Shown piece by piece: positions 1 to 5,132 of a stretch of 10,579 bases of DNA. The stretch is from positions 1 through 10,579 of the forward strand of contig JAHHOC010000451.1 of NCBI GenBank assembly GCA_018677115.1. The letters run 5' to 3'. The stretch comes from Arenicella sp. Lineage in GTDB: Bacteria > Pseudomonadota > Gammaproteobacteria > Arenicellales > Arenicellaceae. Position 1 is the stretch's first letter. Every line of letters begins with the position of its first letter. The notes beneath the pieces were generated by a model. It ran no database searches. It had not been told where the DNA came from and worked only from the letters and a program-made list of their open reading frames with translations. A program made the position numbers and the translations under genes.

Positions 1-2
1 TA

Positions 3-263
3 GCTAATGTTGACCGGCAGTTTTATCACGACACCGCGGCTGTCCCCAGCCGCGAGGACGTATTACAGGCATATATAGATTACGTGGATCGGCAACTGAC
101 TGCCGGTTACCGCCTCAACCAGCTGGCGCGGCATGTTGTGGGCCTGTATCACGGCGAACCCAGGTCGCGCTTATGGCGACGCTATATCTCCGAGAATGCA
201 CATAAGCCTGGCTCCGGGGCCGAGGTGCTACAGTCTGCTTATCGCGCCATGCTTGGCAGTTAG
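3..263 (+). CDS. dusA: tRNA-dihydrouridine synthase A, C-terminal end (partial)
   Basis: This is the last 86 codons of an open frame that enters from the left edge and stops at TAG 261-263. The peptide includes the stretches LARHVVGLYHGEPRSRLWRRY and, just after, ISENAHKPGSGAEVL. These match the C-terminal helical domain of DusA, where the family reads roughly ITRHMLGLFQG-PGAR-WRRYLSENAHKAGA. DusA is a flavoenzyme that reduces uridines in the tRNA D-loop (U20/U20a) using NADPH. The catalytic barrel and its active-site cysteine lie outside the window. The stop codon sits inside the first palindromic operator (260-277), so the downstream phasin promoter region overlaps the end of this gene. It is a housekeeping neighbour and probably not part of the PHA module. 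The family assignment is strong despite the truncation. Confidence 0.9.
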   Translation, partial: ANVDRQFYHDTAAVPSREDVLQAYIDYVDRQLTAGYRLNQLARHVVGLYHGEPRSRLWRRYISENAHKPGSGAEVLQSAYRAMLGS

Positions 264-277
264 AAATCACTTTCTAA
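260..277. promoter_or_regulatory. Palindromic operator copy 1, upstream of phasin 1
   Basis: Perfect inverted repeat TTAGAA-ATCACT-TTCTAA. Its right arm overlaps a -10-like TCTAAT (273-278) and is followed by TTAGGG. An extra TTCTAA half-site lies at 290-295. The same 18-bp architecture recurs at 1851-1868 in front of the second phasin gene, and in degenerate form at 5073-5090 in front of parA. No clear -35 hexamer is visible (253-258 TTGGCA is too close, 14 bp). The arrangement suits a dimeric TetR-type regulator; the PhaD-like protein encoded at 958-1527 is the obvious candidate. The sequence element is seen directly; its function is inferred. Confidence 0.65.
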
Positions 278-350
278 TTAGGGGGAGGATTCTAAATCCG
301 CTATGTAAACTTCCAGCCATCGAATCTAACCGACATTTTGGAGTAATCAC

Positions 351-842
351 ATGGCTACCAAACAAGCTAAAAAAACTTCTGTAAAGAAAACTTCCGCAAA
401 CAAAACTACTGCTAAAAAGACTGCTACCCCGTCTAAAGCGGTTAAACCACAAGCAACTGTGCGGGATACCATTAACAGCAATTTTAACAACGCCCAGGAA
501 TTGGCAAAGCAGGTTTATCTTGCCGGTCTCGGTGCATTCGGCCGATCAGTTGACCAGGCGCAGGATCGTTACGCGAAAATTAACGATGAGATCACTTCCC
601 GTTACAACAAAATCAACAAAGACGGCCAGAAGCTGGTTAAAGAGTTGGTTAACCGCGGCGAGAAAGTGCAAGACGAAGCCGAAGAACTGGTGAAAGAGAG
701 CCGCGCTAACATCGAGCAGCAAATCGAGAAAGCAAAAGATCGTTTAGCTGGCATGGTGTCAGTAGTTGACATACCAGCCCGATTGCAGGACATGTCAGAC
801 AAACTGGAGTCGTTGAGCAGAGACCTGAAAAAGTCTGCTTAA
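351..842 (+). CDS. Phasin 1 (PhaI/PhaF-type PHA granule protein with short basic N-terminal tail)
   Basis: This 163-residue protein belongs to the phasin superfamily of poly(hydroxyalkanoate) granule surface proteins (PhaI/PhaF type). Residues 1 to about 35 form a Lys/Thr/Ala-rich basic tail with KK-x-x spacing (KKTSVKKTS and similar). From about residue 38 a long amphipathic, coiled-coil-like phasin domain follows, with the diagnostic YLAGLGAFGRSVDQAQDRY near residues 56-74. It ends with VDIPARLQDMSDKLESL. The start ATG 351 has a good Shine-Dalgarno sequence (GGAG 340-343, 7-nt spacing). It is transcribed alone: palindromic operator at 260-277 upstream and a strong terminator at 863-895 downstream. 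It is a paralogue of the phasin at 1939-2610, sharing the LAGLGA and VDIPARL signatures. Expected role is to coat granules and, through the basic tail, possibly touch DNA. The family call is confident; DNA contact is inferred. Confidence 0.88.
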   Translation: MATKQAKKTSVKKTSANKTTAKKTATPSKAVKPQATVRDTINSNFNNAQELAKQVYLAGLGAFGRSVDQAQDRYAKINDEITSRYNKINKDGQKLVKELVNRGEKVQDEAEELVKESRANIEQQIEKAKDRLAGMVSVVDIPARLQDMSDKLESLSRDLKKSA

Positions 843-862
843 ATTAAAAGGCTTCTGACACT

Positions 863-895
863 ATTAAAAGGCCCGCTTAATGCGGGCCTTTTAAT
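863..895. terminator. Rho-independent terminator after phasin 1
   Basis: A 14-bp perfect stem (863-876 paired with 882-895) with GC core GGCCCGC/GCGGGCC, a 5-nt loop TTAAT and flanking A and T runs on both sides. The T run follows the GC core on the plus strand, and the matching A run makes it potentially active in both directions. It lies 20 nt after the phasin stop and separates that gene from the PhaD-like gene. Confidence 0.9.
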
Positions 896-957
896 TGGCA
901 ACGGCAGTCTCAACAGTTTTCGTGATTTAAGTTTGATACACTGGCGGGATGGCAAAG

Positions 958-1527
958 ATGAGCACTCGCGACTTAATTCTGGATGTGGCCCTGGTGCTGC
1001 TGAATGAACGCGGTGAAAGTATCGTCACCAGCGTCGATCTGGCCAATGAAATGAACATCAGCCCAGGCAATCTGTATTATCACTTTAAAGGCAAGGAAGA
1101 GGTTGTGGAGGAATTGTATGCTCAGTTTCACGCCCGTATCCTGGTCGCTCTGCAACAAATTACCGCCCAGGCACGAGGCGACACAAAAGAAACACTGGCC
1201 GCTTTGTGTGTGATTTCTGATGTGTTGCAGCAATTCAAATTCGTCAGCCAGGATCTGCGCGGAATTCATGAGCGCTATGCAAATCTTCGTGCGTCTTTAT
1301 GCAAGCTCTTCACCCTGCTGGATCAGTCGATTACTGCGCTGGTGAAGCTGGTAATGGATAAGCATAAGGTTACTGAATCTTCCAATGCATCGAAATTGCT
1401 GGCTGCCAATCTGCTGTACACCCTGGTAAATTTTGGTGCTTATGATTCCCTGTTGGGTGAGGCACGCCATAAGTCTTCAATCGAAGAGCATCTATATCTT
1501 CATTTTTTGCCATACCTGGAAACCTAG
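958..1527 (+). CDS. phaD: PhaD-like TetR-family transcriptional regulator
   Basis: The 189-residue protein has a TetR N-terminal helix-turn-helix. MSTRDLILDVALVLLNERGE aligns position by position with the start of Pseudomonas PhaD (MKTRDRILECALQLFNQ-GE), and ISPGNLYYHFKGKEE is the recognition helix plus the family hallmark. The remaining helices (about 60-189) form the ligand/dimerisation domain. In pseudomonads PhaD controls the pha synthase and phasin promoters. I chose ATG 958 because it matches the PhaD N-terminus and has GGATGG 6 nt upstream. An in-frame ATG at 949 would add only three residues (MAK). The gene lies between the two phasin genes and is followed after 18 nt by the PHA_gran_rgn gene, so the two are probably cotranscribed. 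It is the natural candidate to bind the TTAGAA-N6-TTCTAA sites. None of these lies in front of its own start, so autoregulation is not suggested. The TetR call is near certain; PhaD orthology is likely. Confidence 0.83.
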   Translation: MSTRDLILDVALVLLNERGESIVTSVDLANEMNISPGNLYYHFKGKEEVVEELYAQFHARILVALQQITAQARGDTKETLAALCVISDVLQQFKFVSQDLRGIHERYANLRASLCKLFTLLDQSITALVKLVMDKHKVTESSNASKLLAANLLYTLVNFGAYDSLLGEARHKSSIEEHLYLHFLPYLET

Positions 1528-1545
1528 ATTACGGCGGAGATAATT

Positions 1546-1824
1546 GTGCGCAGAATAAATATTTGTAAACAACATGACCTGGATGAAGATGATTGCCGAA
1601 CGGTTGCCGAAGATCTACTGGATCAACTGGTTGATCATTTTGGCGGTTATGTAGAACCTGATGGTGATCACTATTGCTATATACATGGCACCGGTATCAA
1701 AGCAAAAGTTCTTCCGGGCGAGGGAGAACTCACTATTAACGTAACCATGAGCCTGCTAACGGGAGCGCTGGCGCCACGGCTTGAGCAGGAAATCCACCGC
1801 GTACTGGAAGAACAAATCGGTTAG
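1546..1824 (+). CDS. Small polyhydroxyalkanoic acid system protein (PHA_gran_rgn family)
   Basis: A 92-residue soluble protein of the family known as putative polyhydroxyalkanoic acid system protein (PHA_gran_rgn). Visible features are an N-terminal RINICKQHDLDEDDCRTVAEDLLDQL helix with acidic character, a central beta section GGYVEPDGDHYCYIHGTGIKAKVLPGEGELTINVTMSLL, and a closing helix LAPRLEQEIHRVLEEQI. The length is typical (about 90). Members are repeatedly found in PHA loci, but no biochemical role is established that I can name. The start is GTG 1546, supported by GGAG at 1536-1539 with 6-nt spacing. It follows the PhaD-like gene by 18 nt and no terminator intervenes, so the two form an operon. 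The next gene has its own operator. The assignment rests on fold pattern, length and context, and is fairly confident. Confidence 0.75.
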   Translation: MRRINICKQHDLDEDDCRTVAEDLLDQLVDHFGGYVEPDGDHYCYIHGTGIKAKVLPGEGELTINVTMSLLTGALAPRLEQEIHRVLEEQIG

Positions 1825-1850
1825 CGCGAGGTCTTTATTACTGACCGGCA

Positions 1851-1868
1851 TTAGAAATAGTATTCTAA
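1851..1868. promoter_or_regulatory. Palindromic operator copy 2, upstream of phasin 2
   Basis: Perfect inverted repeat TTAGAA-ATAGTA-TTCTAA, with arms and spacing identical to the site at 260-277. The similarity extends downstream: both continue with one A or T and then TAGGG. A weak promoter can be drawn with -35-like CTGACC (1841-1846), 17 bp, and -10-like TCTAAA (1864-1869), which would put the right arm on the -10. It lies between the PHA_gran_rgn stop (1824) and the phasin 2 start (1939). The repeat is seen directly; the regulator is inferred. Confidence 0.65.
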
Positions 1869-1938
1869 ATAGGGTGCGTTTTTGATGCACAATAGATAGG
1901 ATGAATTCAAGTAAACGAGTTGAACATAGGTGAATCCA

Positions 1939-2610
1939 ATGGCAGCAAGCAAAAAAGCGGCGAAGAAAGTGACAAAAAAGACAGCTAAAAAGGTGTCTAA
2001 AAAAGTCTCCAGGAAAGTAGCTAAGAAGGTAACCAAGAAAGCGGCGGCTAAAAAAGCGGTGCGTAAGGTTGCGCGGAAATCCAGTAGGAAACCAGCCCGT
2101 AAGGCAGCTAAAAAAGTTTCCCGCAAGACAACCAAAAAGGCCACTAAAAAGTCAACAGCTTCGCGCCAGCGTAAATCACCTGCCGGCTCCCGCAAACCTG
2201 CGCTGGAGGATAGGTTAGATCACCTGCAGGAGCTATTGAGAAGCAACTTAAGTGGTATTAACAGTGACAAGGCTGAGGCATTGGCCAAGGAAATCTGGCT
2301 GGCGGGATTGGGAGCATATTCACGTACTTTTAATGAGTTGGCGGGCCGCGTGGATAAGATCCAGGATCGCTATGAGTCAATAAACGCAGAAGGCCAGAAA
2401 GTTTTTGATGAACTCGTCGAGCGTGGTGAATCGATGCAAGGTGATTTTGAAAAAGCGGTCAAGCATGGCCGTGAAACACTGGATAAACGTGTGGAAGAGT
2501 TCAAGAAAAGATTCGGTGGCGGTTTATCAGCCTATGTTGATATTCCCGCACGCCTGCGCGACGCGGCCGAAAAAATAGAAGAACTCAGTGAAAAACTGCA
2601 GAAGAAATAA
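1939..2610 (+). CDS. Phasin 2 with long histone-H1-like N-terminal domain (PhaF-like, domain order reversed)
   Basis: A 223-residue, two-domain granule protein. Residues 5-73 are an almost pure array of [KR]K-x-x tetrads (17 units, x mostly A, V, T, S), a histone-H1/AlgP-like DNA-binding region. Residues from about 88 to 220 are the phasin domain, with LAKEIWLAGLGAYSRTFNEL, DRYESINAEGQKVFDELVERGE and VDIPARLRDAAEKIEEL. In Pseudomonas PhaF, which links PHA granules to the nucleoid, the basic AAKP-type repeats are at the C-terminus; here they are at the N-terminus, as in the shorter paralogue at 351-842. ATG 1939 is preferred because AGGTG (1928-1932) lies 6 nt upstream. The in-frame GTG at 1930 overlaps that Shine-Dalgarno sequence. 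It has its own operator (1851-1868) and terminator (2631-2662). The peptide RKPARKAA within the tail recurs at the C-terminus of the ParA protein. Expected role: coat granules and tether them to DNA. Confidence 0.88.
   Translation: MAASKKAAKKVTKKTAKKVSKKVSRKVAKKVTKKAAAKKAVRKVARKSSRKPARKAAKKVSRKTTKKATKKSTASRQRKSPAGSRKPALEDRLDHLQELLRSNLSGINSDKAEALAKEIWLAGLGAYSRTFNELAGRVDKIQDRYESINAEGQKVFDELVERGESMQGDFEKAVKHGRETLDKRVEEFKKRFGGGLSAYVDIPARLRDAAEKIEELSEKLQKK
1951..2157 (+). repeat. 12-nt periodic coding repeat encoding [KR]K-x-x tetrads
   Basis: Seventeen tandem units of four codons, with one extra alanine codon between units 8 and 9, encode the basic tail of phasin 2. Codon use varies between units (aaa/aag, aaa/cgt/cgc/agg), so the array is maintained at protein level rather than as a recent exact DNA duplication. 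Such low-complexity arrays are prone to length change by slippage. Confidence 0.8.
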
Positions 2611-2630
2611 TAATGTAACGATTAGTTAGT

Positions 2631-2662
2631 AAAAAAGGCCGGGTCAGGAACCCGGTTTTTTT
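2631..2662. terminator. Bidirectional terminator between phasin 2 and the patatin gene
   Basis: The stem CCGGGT/ACCCGG (2639-2644 with 2650-2655) has loop CAGGA. It can extend through two G-T wobbles into AAAAAA (2631-2636) opposite TTTTTTT (2656-2662). The hairpin is flanked by an A run on one side and a T run on the other, so it can stop transcription from both the phasin 2 gene (plus) and the parA-patatin operon (minus), whose stop codons are at 2610 and 2693. Confidence 0.9.
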
Positions 2663-2692
2663 ACGTCTGAGGTTTGCTCAAGCTCGCTCTCG

Positions 2693-4162
2693 CTACTTGG
2701 CCACCAGCTTGAGGTCTTTTTTTGCCCTGGCTTCCTTGTGCATAGACTTACGCATCAAGTCTTCGGTAATTCTGTCCAGGATGCGGCTTATTTTAGTCTG
2801 GATGCGGATTTTTTCGATCACCGGCCAGCTTGATCGCTCGCCGTCAAGGATCATATCCTCGATCTGCTGGGTAGTTCGCGCCTGCAAGGCTGTAGTGGGG
2901 TTTAATATCCGGCTCGGCAGTATGTTAATGTCACCGGTATAAGATTGCGAGACTACCGAGATGTACCCATTGATGAGTTTGCTGATGTAGGAATCATCGT
3001 TAAACGGTCTCTGCAACAAATGCGATGCTGCCAGGCCCCAGCTCTTAATAGTGTTGTAACTGGTTGCGCTCACTGTAGCCACAAGTCCCCCGGAATTTTT
3101 TTCCGCATCGATAAAAGGCAGCACCAGGGGATTGGTCTGACTGACGATAAAATGATTGACGCCATACAGTCTGGACAGGCGTTTCATTGGCAAATCATCG
3201 CTCAGCGACCCGTCAACCCATTTGCGGTTGGGCAGGTAGGGCACACGATTGTCATTAACATCCTTGGCAGCCAAGGTGACCGGCGGAAATACACCGGGTA
3301 CACAGCAGGATGCCAGTACCGCCTCGCGCAGCATCACATTCGGCGAAGTAATGGCATTAAGCAATCTTGATTTCTGGTGTTTCTCGGCTGGTGCGATAGA
3401 CACGTTAATCTGCAGGCCTGATTCCTCATAAGCTTCAGCAAAGGTTAAATCAGGGATCAGGTGCTCAACTACTTTTTTAACATTATCGCCATTAACCTTG
3501 GTTTTCTTGAAGAACGAATAATCATTTACCAGTTCTTGTAGATCATCAGCTTCCTGGTCGAAAAATGCGGGGTCGAATACTTCTTCCAGTTGTTGTGGCT
3601 TGCGTGAGCCGACGACTGCGGCAATTAATGCTCCACCGCTGGATCCCGACAGAACCCGTGGGATCAAATCCTGCTCCCATAAGGACTTCAGCACACCCAC
3701 ATGAAAAAACAAATATGTGCCGGCCCCGCTCATCAAAAGAGCAGAGCTGCCGAAGCACAGGTGGGCACGGTTGAAAAAATCAACTTTGTCATCGTGGGTT
3801 ACACCTTTCACTCGCGGTTTTGCCAGGTGTGTCAGTGCCGATGCAACTTCGTCTACGTAATCAACGATCAGTTGCTTGGTGCCGAATTTGGCTTTCTGGT
3901 ACAAGGCCGGATGGCCCATGCCACCGAGGTTTCCGTGAATACCCTGGTTAAGGTTGAACAGCAGTGCATGGTTGTCATTTGCGTTGCGCAATGTCTCCAA
4001 TTTATCCAATCGTCGCCGGATCGCGGCGTTGTCGTAGTCCGGGCTTTGTTCGGTCAGTTTCCAATTGTGCAGGCCGTTACGTTCATCAAATTCAATCGCA
4101 GCCTGTTTCCACTCCTCGTAGTTTCGCGCTTTAGACATTCTTTTTTCGAGTATCTTCGACAT
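2693..4162 (-). CDS. Patatin-like phospholipase with DUF3336 N-terminal domain
   Basis: A 489-residue predicted serine lipid acyl hydrolase. The N-terminal ~135 residues look like DUF3336 (ARNYEEWKQAAIEFDERNGLHNWK). The patatin domain follows: an oxyanion-hole segment SGAGTYLFFHVGVLKSL around 145-161, the nucleophile elbow SGSSGG with Ser about 175, and the dyad aspartate in WVDGSLSDDLP at about 317. This architecture is that of the yeast TGL3/4/5 and plant SDP1 triacylglycerol lipases. No signal peptide is visible, so it should act in the cytoplasm. It lies 42 nt after parA in an operon facing the phasin genes. Since a patatin-like protein (PhaZh1) degrades PHA in Haloferax mediterranei, a granule depolymerase or granule-surface lipase is an attractive inference. 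The start is uncertain: ATG 4162 lacks a Shine-Dalgarno sequence. An in-frame TTG at 4174 has GAGAGG 8 nt upstream and would add four residues. Confidence 0.88.
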   Translation of the reverse strand: MSKILEKRMSKARNYEEWKQAAIEFDERNGLHNWKLTEQSPDYDNAAIRRRLDKLETLRNANDNHALLFNLNQGIHGNLGGMGHPALYQKAKFGTKQLIVDYVDEVASALTHLAKPRVKGVTHDDKVDFFNRAHLCFGSSALLMSGAGTYLFFHVGVLKSLWEQDLIPRVLSGSSGGALIAAVVGSRKPQQLEEVFDPAFFDQEADDLQELVNDYSFFKKTKVNGDNVKKVVEHLIPDLTFAEAYEESGLQINVSIAPAEKHQKSRLLNAITSPNVMLREAVLASCCVPGVFPPVTLAAKDVNDNRVPYLPNRKWVDGSLSDDLPMKRLSRLYGVNHFIVSQTNPLVLPFIDAEKNSGGLVATVSATSYNTIKSWGLAASHLLQRPFNDDSYISKLINGYISVVSQSYTGDINILPSRILNPTTALQARTTQQIEDMILDGERSSWPVIEKIRIQTKISRILDRITEDLMRKSMHKEARAKKDLKLVAK

Positions 4163-4204
4163 AGTGATAATCAACTTAGTTGCCTCTCTTTCGTTATCTA
4201 CGGT

Positions 4205-4999
4205 TTAACGCGCCGCCTTGCGTGCAGGTTTTCTTTTCCTGCTGAGTGCTTTATATAATTCGATAAACTGGCCCGTAACCTTGTGCCTGGGCGCAAGATA
4301 AATCAATGGCATCGACTGAGCGTGCGATTCTTTGATCTTGATCGAACTTGATATGAACGGTTTCAGCAATTTAAACTTTTCCTTTGCCAATTGCTCCACT
4401 GCTTGCTGCGGTAACTTGGCGCGGGCCATGAATTGATTGACTACAACCCCTTCAATCAGTAAATCGGGATTGTGATCTTCAATAATCTCTTCCAGTTCTT
4501 CTGTTAAGTCGATCATTGCTTCGCGTGCAAATACATCGCAGTCGTAGGGTAAAATACAACGGTCGGCAGCAATTAAGGCGGAAACTGTGAAGAAATTGAG
4601 TGCCGGCGGAGTGTCGATGTAAATTTCATCATAATCTTCGTGCAGATTATCGAGAAAGTCCCGTAATTTATAAATCTTGTGCCTGGCTTCGAGTTTGTTC
4701 TCCATATCTACCAGCGCAGCACTCGCAGAAATTAAACTCAGGTTCTCAAAGCGTGTTTTGCGGATAAAATCTTCCGACGTGAAATCGCGGTAGTTGCGCG
4801 ATATAGTCGACTCCATAAATTCGGCTATGCCGACCACATTGTCCTTGCCGCTGTGCCCAAGGTAACTGGTGGTATTGGCCTGCGGATCCAGATCTACTAC
4901 CAGGACCTTGCGGCCCCTGTGCGCCGCTATGGCGGCCAAGTTGCAGACTATGGTGGACTTGCCAACGCCCCCTTTGCGATTGAATACGACTCGTTTCAT
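4205..4999 (-). CDS. Orphan ParA/Soj-family ATPase
   Basis: A 264-residue ParA-type P-loop ATPase. Visible motifs are the deviant Walker A KGGVGKST (9-16, with the signature lysine K9 and K14), Walker A' VVDLDPQANTTSYLG (34-48) and Walker B IYIDTPP (126-132). Such proteins bind DNA non-specifically as ATP dimers and partition or position cargo. There is no N-terminal helix-turn-helix, no adjacent ParB gene and no recognisable parS. It is followed by the patatin lipase in the same operon and faces the phasin cluster. This suggests a cargo other than a chromosome or plasmid, most simply PHA granules. The C-terminus ends in RKRKPARKAAR, whose RKPARKAA also occurs in the phasin 2 basic tail. The ATG at 4999 overlaps the TGA of a 7- or 14-codon leader frame (ATGA). 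Family membership is certain; cargo is inferred. It is not the chromosomal soj, since no spo0J neighbour is present. Confidence 0.9.
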   Translation of the reverse strand: MKRVVFNRKGGVGKSTIVCNLAAIAAHRGRKVLVVDLDPQANTTSYLGHSGKDNVVGIAEFMESTISRNYRDFTSEDFIRKTRFENLSLISASAALVDMENKLEARHKIYKLRDFLDNLHEDYDEIYIDTPPALNFFTVSALIAADRCILPYDCDVFAREAMIDLTEELEEIIEDHNPDLLIEGVVVNQFMARAKLPQQAVEQLAKEKFKLLKPFISSSIKIKESHAQSMPLIYLAPRHKVTGQFIELYKALSRKRKPARKAAR

Positions 5000-5040
5000 A
5001 CCTGATAAGCTTTGCTCATATTTAAACTAGTGTACACCAT
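4996..5040 (-). other. Possible leader peptide frame ending on the parA start codon
   Basis: A short frame encodes MVYTSLNMSKAYQV, with start codons at 5040 and, internally in frame, at 5019. Its TGA overlaps the parA ATG as ATGA. No strong Shine-Dalgarno sequence precedes either ATG, and parA itself has only AGG one base from its ATG, so translational coupling is possible. The evidence is one short open frame, which could be chance. Confidence 0.25.
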
Positions 5041-5072
5041 GCTGATCATGCAAAGTTGAATGGGAGCGTGAA

Positions 5073-5090
5073 TTAGAGTCTGGATTCTAG
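5073..5090 (-). promoter_or_regulatory. Degenerate palindromic operator copy 3, upstream of parA
   Basis: Read on the minus strand, toward parA, this is CTAGAA-TCCAGA-CTCTAA. It has the same 6-6-6 layout as the two phasin-gene palindromes, with one mismatch per arm, and the right arm again continues into TCTAAT (a -10-like hexamer at 5077-5072). It lies 74 nt upstream of the parA ATG in the 133-nt gap after the araC-type gene. No convincing -35 element is visible. Shared identity is seen in the sequence; co-regulation with the phasin genes is inferred. Confidence 0.5.
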
Positions 5091-5132
5091 TCCGATTTTT
5101 ATGCACAACTTATAGGGCGCGGAATAGCGTAT

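Noticed and set aside
260..300. Sigma-54 promoter upstream of phasin 1
   Set aside because: TTGGCA at 253-258 suggested a -24 element, but no GC at the -12 position follows at the required spacing.
133..384. Plus-strand 83-residue frame spanning the dusA end and phasin 1 start
   Set aside because: It overlaps two recognised genes and the operator in another frame and shows no family resemblance.
1851..2195. Minus-strand 114-residue hydrophobic frame (Phe/Leu/Ala-rich) opposite phasin 2
   Set aside because: It is the antisense reading of the lysine-codon array (AAA/AAG read as TTT/CTT), which automatically gives a membrane-like peptide; no start signal.
3701..4258. Plus-strand 185-residue frame opposite the patatin gene
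   Set aside because: Shadow of the patatin and parA coding strands; composition and lack of motifs do not support a real gene.
4205..4999. Plasmid or chromosome partition locus (parAB-parS)
   Set aside because: No ParB gene, no parS-like palindrome and no replication gene nearby; surrounded by chromosomal metabolic genes.
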